Assembly: GCA_034435955.1 (NCBI GenBank)
Contig: DAOTWA010000015.1
Location: 1 to 29,128, forward strand
From: DAOTWA01 sp034435955
Lineage (GTDB): Bacteria > Chloroflexota > Anaerolineae > Anaerolineales > Anaerolineaceae
Reading direction: 5' to 3'
DNA: 29,128 bases
Shown: positions 22,473-29,128 of the stretch, one piece after another
How the letters are laid out: each line of letters begins with the position of its first letter
How positions within the stretch are numbered: position 1 is the first letter of the stretch
The notes under the pieces: generated by a model
What the model saw: only the letters and a program-made list of their open reading frames with translations
What the model was told of the DNA's origin: nothing
Databases searched by the model: none
Made by a program: the position numbers and the translations under genes

Positions 22473-22539
22473 GAGGGAATGGAAATCAGGCGGCGGTGCA
22501 GACGTCGGACTGCATCGCTGCCTGATTTCTATTCCCTCT
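22472..22539. terminator. Long near-perfect hairpin between convergent genes
   Basis: Positions 22472-22501 pair with 22510-22539 over 30 base pairs with no mismatch when read on the plus strand (three of them G-U). The loop is 8 nt. The hairpin fills the whole 69-bp gap between murI and the convergent CYTH gene. On the minus strand it is followed by a short UUUU; on the plus strand no U-tract follows. A bidirectional terminator is the simplest reading, but the stem is unusually long for one. Confidence 0.7.
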
Positions 22540-22541
22540 GG

Positions 22542-23171
22542 TTATGAAGCGGCCGGCAGGGGCACGTCCGCGGGGCGTACACCCAGGTCGGCTGGTTTGA
22601 CCGTCAGGCCGCGAAAATTGTCGAAGGTCAAATCGCGTTTGCCGGCGATGAGCGTGGGAGGCAGGCGTTCGAACAGGGCGAGGTAATTTTCCATCACCCG
22701 CGCCGACCAATCCAGCTTTAATTGTTCTGCAGCCGCCTGGATCTCAAGCGGGTCTGGTCCTTCGATCTCGGCGAAATCCCCGTATGGCATCTCGTCCAGC
22801 GTGACGCGCACCCTTCCCAAGCGGTACGTGCTGCGGTACTTCTCGTAGGTGACATAGACGTGGTAGCCGAGCGCTTCCAGCAGGCGGCGGGTTACGGCGA
22901 AGTCGCTCACCACCACCTCGATCTCCTGGCGGGCAGCCACGTCCTGGCGATCTTCGGAGCGCCCCTTGTAGGTCAACACAGCCTCGGCATCCTGGCGCAG
23001 GCGCAGTATGCGCTGGCCGCGCGAAAGCTCGCCCGCTGCGTCGTCAAAGCGCAGGTTGATTTCGTGAGTGCGCGGCTGGATGAGGGTTGCCTCGGGCAGC
23101 GAGCGCAGCTTTTTCTCCAGAGCAGGCATGTTTTGCAGGTAGAATTTGACTTCCAATTCCTGATCCGTCAT
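22542..23171 (-). CDS. CYTH-domain protein (class IV adenylate cyclase / triphosphatase type)
   Basis: This 209-residue protein has the CYTH triphosphate-tunnel fold. The N-terminal ExExK motif is ELEVK at 5-9. It is followed by INLRFDDAAGELSRGQRILR, LTYKGR, RQEIEVVV, YEKYRSTYRLGRVRVTLDEM and YGDFAEIEG, which provide the alternating charged residues of the tunnel. Members act on triphosphates: inorganic tripolyphosphate, thiamine triphosphate, or ATP to cAMP. The sequence does not separate these. The ATG overlaps the stop of the upstream membrane-protein gene by 4 bp (ATGA), and AAAGGA precedes it. Confidence 0.88.
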   Translation of the reverse strand: MTDQELEVKFYLQNMPALEKKLRSLPEATLIQPRTHEINLRFDDAAGELSRGQRILRLRQDAEAVLTYKGRSEDRQDVAARQEIEVVVSDFAVTRRLLEALGYHVYVTYEKYRSTYRLGRVRVTLDEMPYGDFAEIEGPDPLEIQAAAEQLKLDWSARVMENYLALFERLPPTLIAGKRDLTFDNFRGLTVKPADLGVRPADVPLPAAS

Positions 23172-23689
23172 GACAGAGGTCCTTTCCCGGCGCCCTCAGG
23201 ATGGACGGGGGCGCCTGTTCGCTTCCAAGCGTGTCCCGCACCGGTTGGCATAGGATGACTGGCTCCGCTGGCGAAAAAATACCGGCGTGCGGCCTGGCCA
23301 AACAGCGTCCCGGCAGCGAAAGCGATCCAGATCAGGGTCACTCCAAGTGCAAATGGCAGGTTGGCTCCGCCGCTGCCTGGCGCGGAGAAAAAAAGGCGGT
23401 CGGCCCAATAGGTGACAGGATAAAACAGTGCGGCTCCTGCAGCCAAGATCGGCGCCCAAACCCAACCCGCCCAAATGACCAAGCCGGCGGCCAGCCCAAC
23501 CAGCCCCCAGGCAACGCCGCTAAGCGCCAGGTACAGCGGTGCGACCGACAGGTGAAGTTGAGTAAGCAACCCCCACTCGCTTATCGCGCCGTAGGCGCGC
23601 AACCAGCCTGAAACCGACATCATCCAGAACAGGACCGCTAAGAAACTTAGCAAACGAGGACGACGGCTGTGGCTGGATGGTGCGGACAA
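23168..23689 (-). CDS. Small membrane protein of unknown function
   Basis: This 173-residue protein is not recognised. It has a basic N-terminus (SRRPRLLSF) and about four hydrophobic segments: LAVLFWMMSVSGWL, LSVAPLYLALSGVAWGLVGL to about residue 77, WAPILAAGAALFYPVTYW and LGVTLIWIAFAAGTLF. The tail is short, polar and Gly/Pro/His-rich. The first start is a TTG at 23689 with no good ribosome-binding site; a later ATG inside the first helix would truncate it. It is translationally coupled to the CYTH gene. A TATAAT at 23733-23738 on the minus strand supports a promoter just upstream. Confidence 0.65.
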   Translation of the reverse strand: MSAPSSHSRRPRLLSFLAVLFWMMSVSGWLRAYGAISEWGLLTQLHLSVAPLYLALSGVAWGLVGLAAGLVIWAGWVWAPILAAGAALFYPVTYWADRLFFSAPGSGGANLPFALGVTLIWIAFAAGTLFGQAARRYFFASGASHPMPTGAGHAWKRTGAPVHPEGAGKGPLS

Positions 23690-23732
23690 AGGAAAGACCC
23701 TGACTTACATCGAAAATCTCAATACTGGGAGG

Positions 23733-23738
23733 ATTATA
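23733..23738 (-). promoter_or_regulatory. Candidate -10 box for the membrane protein-CYTH pair
   Basis: A perfect TATAAT on the minus strand lies in the 75-bp gap after the glycosyltransferase stop, about 44 nt before the TTG start. No strong -35 is seen. Confidence 0.45.
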
Positions 23739-23764
23739 ACCCAAACTGCCTCGACAGGCGGGTT

Positions 23765-26287
23765 TCATCGGTTGCGGGTTGCGGGCGGCAGGCCCAGCTC
23801 GTAGGCGAGGAAGTAAGAGGTGCCTGCCACGTTCTCCTCGAAGCGACGACCGCCCGGATAAGCCTGCTCGATGATAGCCATCTCCCGCTCGCGGTCAGGG
23901 GTAAACACGAATACCGCAGGAGGGAGCACCGGCATCTCGTCAAGGGCTTCATTGAGGGGAGCCTGGACGGGCCCGGCCTGTGTCCCAGCGCTCAAATATT
24001 TGAGCGAGGACCAGTTGTTCGCCAGCAAGTCCTTGCCACCGACGAGATACACCTGCGTACCCTTTGGCAATCCAGCGAGGAAATCGCCGACCAGAGAGGC
24101 GGTGCGGCTCTTGACATCGGAATAAAGAAAGGCTGGCGCCCATACCCGGAAGTAATAATTGAGGTTCCACACAGCTTCGACAGCCAGCAGGGCCACGATG
24201 AAAGCCGTCACCAGTACACGGCGCCCCTTCTTCAGCCATGAAAAAACCAGCTCGGCCAGCGTCACCAACGCCAGGGCGGCCATGATACACACCGCTGGCA
24301 GCAGGCCGAGAGTCCGGTAGGCGCTCGGCGCAGGATCGACGACCAGCACCTGGCCGGGGATGAAAGTGCCCCAGAACCAAACATTCAACAACAGAAAGCG
24401 ACGGTCGCGGATGCGAAGGAGGGCGTACATGGCGCCCATAACGAATAGGGCGCCGGTCAACAGGCCGAGCATGGGGACTCTGGCTTCGTAATACCAGCGG
24501 GCGGGATGGTAATTGAAGATCAGCAGGGCGTTGGCGGTTTGTTTGGCCATGACGGAGAGAGTGGATTGGCCGGTGTTGGCTACCTCGCGGGCCAGCCAGC
24601 CGTTCTGCAGGATGCCCATCTGGCGGATGCGGGCGTTGAACTGATCCGCGTGGAAGGCTGCCCAGGGGATCATCGGCGCGACGGCGACCAGATAGGCGCC
24701 CGCCAGGGCAAAAATGCCGCGTTCGTTTTCCTTCAGACTGCCCCGCTGCAACACGGCGAGCGCGATCAGGTAGCCGGCCGCAACGACGGCCACGGCGCGC
24801 GCGCCTACGTAAAAGAACATACCCAGGCCCATCGCCAGCCCACCCAGAACCCAATGGACCATGCGTCGCTCCTGAATACCCTTATAGATACAATACAGCG
24901 TAACGGTGAACAGCAAGGGGTCGAGGCTGCCGGCGGTTGGGCTGACGCGCGAAAACTGGATGTGGAAGTGGGAGAAGGCCAATAACACGGCGCTCACCAG
25001 GGCCACGCGTTGGTCGAACAGCCTTTTCGCCAGCAGATAGATCATGGGGATGGCTGCGATACCCGCGATGGCGGTGATCAGGCGCACGGCCAGGCGCGTC
25101 TGGCCCAGCAGTTTGACCGGCAGGGCCATCAGGAAGAATTCCAGCGTGCCATAGCCGCCGAAGGTGGCAAACATGTTCTTCAGCGTCCCGTTCAACACTT
25201 CGACGGCCTTCATCCCGACGATGCCCTCGTCGTTCTCCATCACCAGCGGGATGGCGCCAAGCTGGTAGAAGCGCAGGAAGGCGCCCAGGATGACGATGAC
25301 TGTGAGCAGGGCTGGGGCAAGCCAGCCGGTGGAGTGTCTTTCCTCGAACCGATCGGCCTGAGGCCTGCCGCGCGGGAGGAAGGCCAGCAGGATGATCACC
25401 ATGCTGGCCAGCCACAGGGCAAATATGTCCCACTGATAGGCGTTATCGGGCCGCCGGCTCAGCAGAATCACGTTGATGCCTGCCAGGCCGAGCGCAGCCC
25501 AAATCATATCCCGGCGCAAGGTGAGATTGGAAATCATGTAGCGCTCGCCGTCCGCCGCATGGGCGGATACGCCTTCGCCAAAGGGTCGCAGGTGCAGATA
25601 GGCGATGCCGGCCAGCGCGGCCAGTGTGAACAACGAGCCAGCGGCGAGCAGATAGCTTACCCCGGAGGTTAGCTGGCGAGCTTCGATCAGTTGCACCTGC
25701 GCGGAGTAACCTGCCGCCATGGCCAGTACGGCCAGCATGACCAGGGGCCAGGGGCTGCCCGCAAACAGATCGGCAAAGCTGCGATCAAGGCGCTGAAGCC
25801 AGACCTGCGTTGCACCGGCGGGGCTGATCACGCTGTGCGGGGGAACGGCTGGCCGTTCCCCCCGGCGGCACGGCCAGTGGATCTTGAGGTGAAACTCGAT
25901 CTCAAGCAGAGGGGGAGGCTGGCCCGGATTTTGATCGGCAGCCTGCCTCTCCGGCTGGGCGGGGGTTGACGCAGGGGCGGGGGGAAACGCGGAGGCACTG
26001 GGGGGTTCTTGAGGGGTCCAATCCCTTTTTGGCGATTCCTGTATCCCGCTGGTGTTCACAGGGTCACCGGTTTCTTTTTGATGCGAGTCTGCTTCAGTCT
26101 GGAATAACTTCCCATGAAACAGGTCGGCAAACCAGGTCCATACCGGCGAGCGAATCCCAAACCGATGCAACGGCTCACCTGGGCCGGGACGCTGGCTGCG
26201 GCGTCTCATCCAGACCATCAAGGCCAGATCGAGGAGCGCGGCCATCAATATGAGGACGACCCAATACAGGAAGGAGTTTTCGGCCAT
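23765..26287 (-). CDS. GT39-like integral membrane glycosyltransferase with long N-terminal extension
   Basis: This 840-residue polytopic protein resembles the GT-C superfamily (PMT/ArnT, GT39/GT83), which transfers sugars from polyprenyl-phosphate donors to proteins or lipids on the outer face. The core begins near 325: GAFLRFYQLGAIPLVMENDE has the acidic pair in the first outer loop (about 352-354) expected for the catalytic base. It is followed by many helices, including AVRLITAIAGIAAIPMIYLL and LAFSHFHIQFSRVSPTAGSL. A soluble C-terminal part follows (GTQVYLVGGKDLLANNW). Unusual is the N-terminus: one helix (5-26), about 145 residues of low-complexity Pro/Ala/Gln-rich sequence, and four further helices before the core. 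The ATG at 26287 has only a weak ribosome-binding site. Substrate unknown. Confidence 0.85.
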   Translation of the reverse strand: MAENSFLYWVVLILMAALLDLALMVWMRRRSQRPGPGEPLHRFGIRSPVWTWFADLFHGKLFQTEADSHQKETGDPVNTSGIQESPKRDWTPQEPPSASAFPPAPASTPAQPERQAADQNPGQPPPLLEIEFHLKIHWPCRRGERPAVPPHSVISPAGATQVWLQRLDRSFADLFAGSPWPLVMLAVLAMAAGYSAQVQLIEARQLTSGVSYLLAAGSLFTLAALAGIAYLHLRPFGEGVSAHAADGERYMISNLTLRRDMIWAALGLAGINVILLSRRPDNAYQWDIFALWLASMVIILLAFLPRGRPQADRFEERHSTGWLAPALLTVIVILGAFLRFYQLGAIPLVMENDEGIVGMKAVEVLNGTLKNMFATFGGYGTLEFFLMALPVKLLGQTRLAVRLITAIAGIAAIPMIYLLAKRLFDQRVALVSAVLLAFSHFHIQFSRVSPTAGSLDPLLFTVTLYCIYKGIQERRMVHWVLGGLAMGLGMFFYVGARAVAVVAAGYLIALAVLQRGSLKENERGIFALAGAYLVAVAPMIPWAAFHADQFNARIRQMGILQNGWLAREVANTGQSTLSVMAKQTANALLIFNYHPARWYYEARVPMLGLLTGALFVMGAMYALLRIRDRRFLLLNVWFWGTFIPGQVLVVDPAPSAYRTLGLLPAVCIMAALALVTLAELVFSWLKKGRRVLVTAFIVALLAVEAVWNLNYYFRVWAPAFLYSDVKSRTASLVGDFLAGLPKGTQVYLVGGKDLLANNWSSLKYLSAGTQAGPVQAPLNEALDEMPVLPPAVFVFTPDREREMAIIEQAYPGGRRFEENVAGTSYFLAYELGLPPATRNR

Positions 26288-26396
26288 GGGGACATCTTGT
26301 GCAATGAATCCGGCTGGGCGGTTGTAGGCGGCCGCCGCATCGCTATTCTCTGATTAACAGCGCGGAACTCGCAATCAAACTGCAACTCGCAGAATC

Positions 26397-26402
26397 ATTA
26401 TA
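26397..26402 (-). promoter_or_regulatory. Candidate -10 box for the glycosyltransferase gene
   Basis: A perfect TATAAT on the minus strand lies about 110 nt before the ATG at 26287, in the divergent gap with the TPT-rich gene. No convincing -35 is visible. Confidence 0.4.
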
Positions 26403-26540
26403 CAGCACCAGGCGGGAGTGAAATGGGCTGTGATGACCGCAACGGGCGCCGTTTAACGTGAAACTATTCATTATCGAACTCGTTTTTTATATGCAAGAGT
26501 TGTACCCATATGCCCCTGTCCCCACCAGAGGGGGGTCGGC

Positions 26541-26568
26541 TTGACATGGCGAAGTTCTTGGTTATACT
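26541..26568 (+). promoter_or_regulatory. Promoter of the TPT-rich protein gene
   Basis: TTGACA (26541-26546), a 16-nt spacer and TATACT (26563-26568) form a near-consensus promoter. The start is expected near 26575, about 55 nt before the preferred ATG at 26630. Confidence 0.8.
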
Positions 26569-26629
26569 GACGTTATAAACGGCTGGCAGGCAAATCATCG
26601 ATGCCATGCGCGGGAAGGTGTTGCCACTC

Positions 26630-27205
26630 ATGAAACGCTCCATCTGGGACATCCTGGCCCTGGCCATGCTGGCAGCCACACTGATGTTCTGCCTGTTCTC
26701 GGCCATTGTCTTCGCCAACCCCCACACGGCGCTCAATCCCTTCCCACCCCCGCCGGGGCCCGAAGATCTGGCCCTGCCCACGTTTACGCCCACGTTCCCC
26801 TCTTTCTTCCCGCCCACATGGACGCCGACGGCCAACCTTTACGAAACTGCCGAGGCGCCTGCCCAAGAGGAAACAGCTACCGATACGCCCGAGGTCTCGC
26901 CCACAGCCAGCGAGACGGTCTTCTCACTGGGCACATTGACGCCATCCCCGACCCTGTACCTCACCCGTACACCGACCCGCACCAAATCCCCCGCGCCCAC
27001 GGAGAAGCCGGCCGAGAAGACCAATACGCCCGTCCCGCCGACGGCTACTTTTACCCGTCTCCCGCCAACGGAGACTTTCACAACCGTACCCACACCAACC
27101 GCTACGGCCCAACCCACAGAGACGCCCACCACGGCTCCGACTGAGACGCCCACCACCCCGTCGCCGACTGATACCCCCACGACATCTGCTCCTCCAACGT
27201 CTTGA
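26630..27205 (+). CDS. Membrane-anchored Thr/Pro-rich low-complexity protein
   Basis: This 191-residue protein starts with MKRSIWDILALAMLAATLMF, a membrane anchor or uncleaved signal, up to about residue 30. Everything after is Pro/Thr/Ser-rich (TFTPTFPSFFPPTWTPT, TPTRTKSPAPTEKPAEK, PTATAQPTETPTTAPTETPT) with no folded domain. Such stretches are usually extended, wall-spanning and possible O-glycosylation substrates. Here the whole mature protein is linker-like. The ATG at 26630 has GGAAGGTG about 10 nt upstream; an ATG at 26606 is less well placed. It is divergent from a GT39-type glycosyltransferase gene, which makes a substrate-enzyme relation conceivable but unproven. Confidence 0.7.
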   Translation: MKRSIWDILALAMLAATLMFCLFSAIVFANPHTALNPFPPPPGPEDLALPTFTPTFPSFFPPTWTPTANLYETAEAPAQEETATDTPEVSPTASETVFSLGTLTPSPTLYLTRTPTRTKSPAPTEKPAEKTNTPVPPTATFTRLPPTETFTTVPTPTATAQPTETPTTAPTETPTTPSPTDTPTTSAPPTS

Positions 27206-27231
27206 TGATTTGCTCATAGCGCCACTATAAT
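27202..27231 (+). promoter_or_regulatory. gatCA promoter predicting a leaderless mRNA
   Basis: TTGATG (27202-27207), an 18-nt spacer and TATAAT (27226-27231) form a good promoter. The -10 ends only seven bases before the gatC ATG at 27239, so transcription should begin at or within a base or two of the start codon. No Shine-Dalgarno is present. The -35 overlaps the stop region of the preceding gene. Confidence 0.7.
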
Positions 27232-27238
27232 AGGCGTC

Positions 27239-27559
27239 ATGAGCGAAGAAATCTCCCCTCAAATCTTCGAGCACCTGGTTCAGCTAGCCGCCCTGGAGCT
27301 GGGCGCTGAGGAAGCCGAGTACCTGCGCCGCCAGCTCAATAACCAGCTCGGCGCCATCCACGAGCTGGAGGCCATCCCGCTCGACCCCGACCTGGCCATC
27401 ACTTCGCATGGCATCCCTTATACGCCGCAGATCAGCCCGGCACCGCGCGCCGACGAGTGGCGGCCATTCGCACATCCGGAGGACATCCTCTCCCAGGCGC
27501 CGCAGTTCGAGGATGGCTACATCGTCGTCCCCGATATTCCTCACGAAGAGCTGGAATGA
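27239..27559 (+). CDS. gatC: Aspartyl/glutamyl-tRNA amidotransferase subunit C
   Basis: This 106-residue small subunit holds GatA and GatB together in the enzyme that converts Glu-tRNA(Gln) and Asp-tRNA(Asn) to the amide forms. The N-terminal helical part is HLVQLAALELGAEEAEYLRR followed by LGAIHELEAI. The C-terminal tail has the family pattern with ILSQAPQFEDGYIVVPDI. The stop overlaps the gatA start (ATGA). No gatB is present in the window. Confidence 0.93.
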   Translation: MSEEISPQIFEHLVQLAALELGAEEAEYLRRQLNNQLGAIHELEAIPLDPDLAITSHGIPYTPQISPAPRADEWRPFAHPEDILSQAPQFEDGYIVVPDIPHEELE

Positions 27560-29128
27560 CTGCCACAGAATTATGCGATCTTAGCGCCATCCAGATACGC
27601 GAGATGGTTCGCCGGCGTGAGGTCAGCGCTGTCGAGGTGCTGGATGCCTGCCTGGAGCGCATCGCCGCGGTGGATGGACGGCCGGGACGCCTGGACCCCG
27701 GTGGCCTGACGCCCGAAGACGAGCAGCGTGTGCATGCCTTTATCAGCCTGACGCCCGAGCGCGCCCGAGCCCAGGCCGCCGAGGTGGATCGCAAGATTGC
27801 CGTCGGCGAAGACCCGGGGCCTCTGGCAGGCGTGCCGTTCAGTGTGAAGGATATTTTCTGCGTCCAGGGCACGCCCTCTACCGCCGGTTCGCGCATTCTG
27901 GCCAACTTCATTGCACCTTACACGGCCACGCCGGTGGCGCGATTAGAAGCGGCGGGGGCGGTAATGGTCGGTAAGGTCAATCTGGACGAATTCACCTTTG
28001 GGTCATCGAATGAATCTTCGGCCTTCAAGCCCACGCCGCGCAACCCATGGGATTTGAGCCGTGTGCCAGGCGGCTCCTCGGGCGGTTCCACCGCGTCGGT
28101 GGCGGCGGGCGAGGTGATATTGTCGCTCGGCACAGATACGGCTGGCTCGATACGGCAGCCAGCCGCATTTTGCGGGGTGGTGGGCGTCAAGCCGACTTAT
28201 GGGCGCGTGTCGCGCTACGGCTTGATCGCCTTTGCATCCTCGATCGATTGCCCGGGACCGATCGCCAGGGACGTGACCGGGGCGGCCATGATGCTCCAGG
28301 TCATTGCCGGCGCCGACCCACGCGATGCCACCGCAGCCCACGTCCCGGTGCCCGATTATACAGCCGGGCTGGAGCGCGGCGTGCGCGGCCTGCGCATCGG
28401 CCTCTCGCCAGACTATTTCCGCATCACTGTGCCCGACGGCCAGGGTGGTTTCACTCAGACCGCCATCGCTCCCGAGATCGAAGCGGCCGTACGCCGGGCG
28501 GCCCAGCTTCTGGCGGAGGCTGGCGCCGAAATCGTCGAAGACGTGCCCATGCCCAACACACGTTACGGTATTCCGGTCTATTTTGTCATCAGCCGGGTGG
28601 AGGCAGCCTCCAACCTGCACCGCTATGACGGCGTAAAGTATGGCTATCGGACGCCACAGCGGGTGGCTGACCTGGGGGAAATGTACCGCAAGACGCGCGC
28701 CGAGGGTTTCGGCCAGCAGCCCAAGCTGCGCATCCTGATGGGTATGTATGTCAGTGCGGCGCAATATTCAGAACAGTATTACACCCGCGCCCTGCGCGTG
28801 CGCACCTTGATCCGCCGGGATTTCGAGCAGGCTTTCGATCCGAACGGTCCTTACCGCCTGGACGCTCTGCTGACCCCCACCACGCCTACGACAGCCTTCC
28901 CTATCGGCGCGATCTACGGCGATTCGGTGCTCATGCAGTATGCCGACCAGCTCACCGTTCCAGCCGACCATGCCGGCGTGCCGGGCATTTCGATCCCGGG
29001 CGGACTCGACAGGGATGGGCTGCCGATCGGCATCCAGCTGCTCGGCCCTGATTTCAGCGAGGAAACGCTGCTGCGCATTGGCAGGACTTACGAGATCGCC
29101 AGCCGGGATGAAGAATGGCGAAAGAAGG
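27556..29128 (+). CDS. gatA: Aspartyl/glutamyl-tRNA amidotransferase subunit A (3' end missing)
   Basis: The frame is open for 524 codons to the window edge, with no stop. This amidase-signature subunit releases ammonia from glutamine for tRNA amidation. The Ser-cisSer-Lys triad is visible: Lys98 in PLAGVPFSVKDIF, cis-Ser174 in VPGGSSGGS and nucleophile Ser198 in LGTDTAGSIRQPAAFCG. The position before the nucleophile loop is TAGS, where TGGS is usual. Further matches are GVKPTYGRVSRYGLIAFASS and the C-terminal PGISIPGGL, then LPIGIQLLG. Judged by family length, only a short C-terminal piece should be missing. It is translationally coupled to gatC by a 4-bp overlap. Confidence 0.95.
   Translation, partial: MTATELCDLSAIQIREMVRRREVSAVEVLDACLERIAAVDGRPGRLDPGGLTPEDEQRVHAFISLTPERARAQAAEVDRKIAVGEDPGPLAGVPFSVKDIFCVQGTPSTAGSRILANFIAPYTATPVARLEAAGAVMVGKVNLDEFTFGSSNESSAFKPTPRNPWDLSRVPGGSSGGSTASVAAGEVILSLGTDTAGSIRQPAAFCGVVGVKPTYGRVSRYGLIAFASSIDCPGPIARDVTGAAMMLQVIAGADPRDATAAHVPVPDYTAGLERGVRGLRIGLSPDYFRITVPDGQGGFTQTAIAPEIEAAVRRAAQLLAEAGAEIVEDVPMPNTRYGIPVYFVISRVEAASNLHRYDGVKYGYRTPQRVADLGEMYRKTRAEGFGQQPKLRILMGMYVSAAQYSEQYYTRALRVRTLIRRDFEQAFDPNGPYRLDALLTPTTPTTAFPIGAIYGDSVLMQYADQLTVPADHAGVPGISIPGGLDRDGLPIGIQLLGPDFSEETLLRIGRTYEIASRDEEWRKK

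Noticed and set aside
26750..27200. CRISPR-like or tandem-repeat array in the PT-rich region
   Set aside because: The repetition reflects Thr/Pro codons in an open reading frame. There are no constant repeats with unique spacers of regular length.

Overview
The window is GC-rich bacterial chromosome, most likely from Chloroflexota (an Anaerolineae- or Caldilineae-like lineage). This is inferred from two ABC sugar-binding lipoproteins with Thr/Pro/Ala linkers, a secreted protein made almost entirely of PT/TPT-type low complexity, the translation/lipid gene order rpsB-tsf-pyrH-frr-uppS-cdsA, and GatCA, which implies the indirect amidotransferase route. The phylum is an inference; no rRNA or tRNA gene lies in the window.

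Left part (1-10.4 kb, minus strand): a carbohydrate uptake and trehalose/maltose locus. In transcription order it holds ABC module 2 (binding lipoprotein, MalF-type and MalG-type permeases), a LacI-family regulator behind a near-consensus promoter with two tandem perfect palindromes, ABC module 1 (binding lipoprotein, MalF-type, MalG-type) and a trehalose synthase (TreS). The two modules are clearly paralogous. Neither has an ATPase gene here, so a shared ATPase elsewhere is likely. The outstanding feature is that the MalG-type permease of module 1 carries an in-frame c-type cytochrome domain (CAACH heme-attachment motif plus a candidate Met ligand). It sits in the loop after the first membrane helix, exactly where the paralogue in module 2 has only a short linker. 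The extracytoplasmic loops of both module-1 permeases also carry extra cysteine pairs. The first 89 bases hold the beginning of another minus-strand gene resembling a CPBP-family membrane protease.

Middle (10.4-14.5 kb): a 0.66-kb divergent intergenic region with several dyads, then plus-strand genes for an alpha/beta hydrolase, an orphan DGQHR/DndB-like protein and a SIMPL-domain (DUF541) lipoprotein, ending in an intrinsic terminator.

14.5-20.1 kb (minus strand): a housekeeping operon rpsB-tsf-(terminator)-pyrH-frr-uppS-cdsA-glpX. It covers ribosomal protein S2, EF-Ts, UMP kinase, ribosome recycling factor, undecaprenyl-PP synthase, CDP-diglyceride synthase and class II fructose-1,6-bisphosphatase. 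S2 has a long acidic C-terminal tail.

20.4-29.1 kb: rplS and a puuD-like amidohydrolase followed by murI on the plus strand. A 30-bp near-perfect hairpin fills the gap between murI and the convergent CYTH gene. A small membrane protein and a large GT39-like membrane glycosyltransferase follow on the minus strand. Then come a plus-strand TPT-rich anchored protein and gatC-gatA, with gatA running off the window. The gatC promoter geometry predicts a leaderless mRNA.
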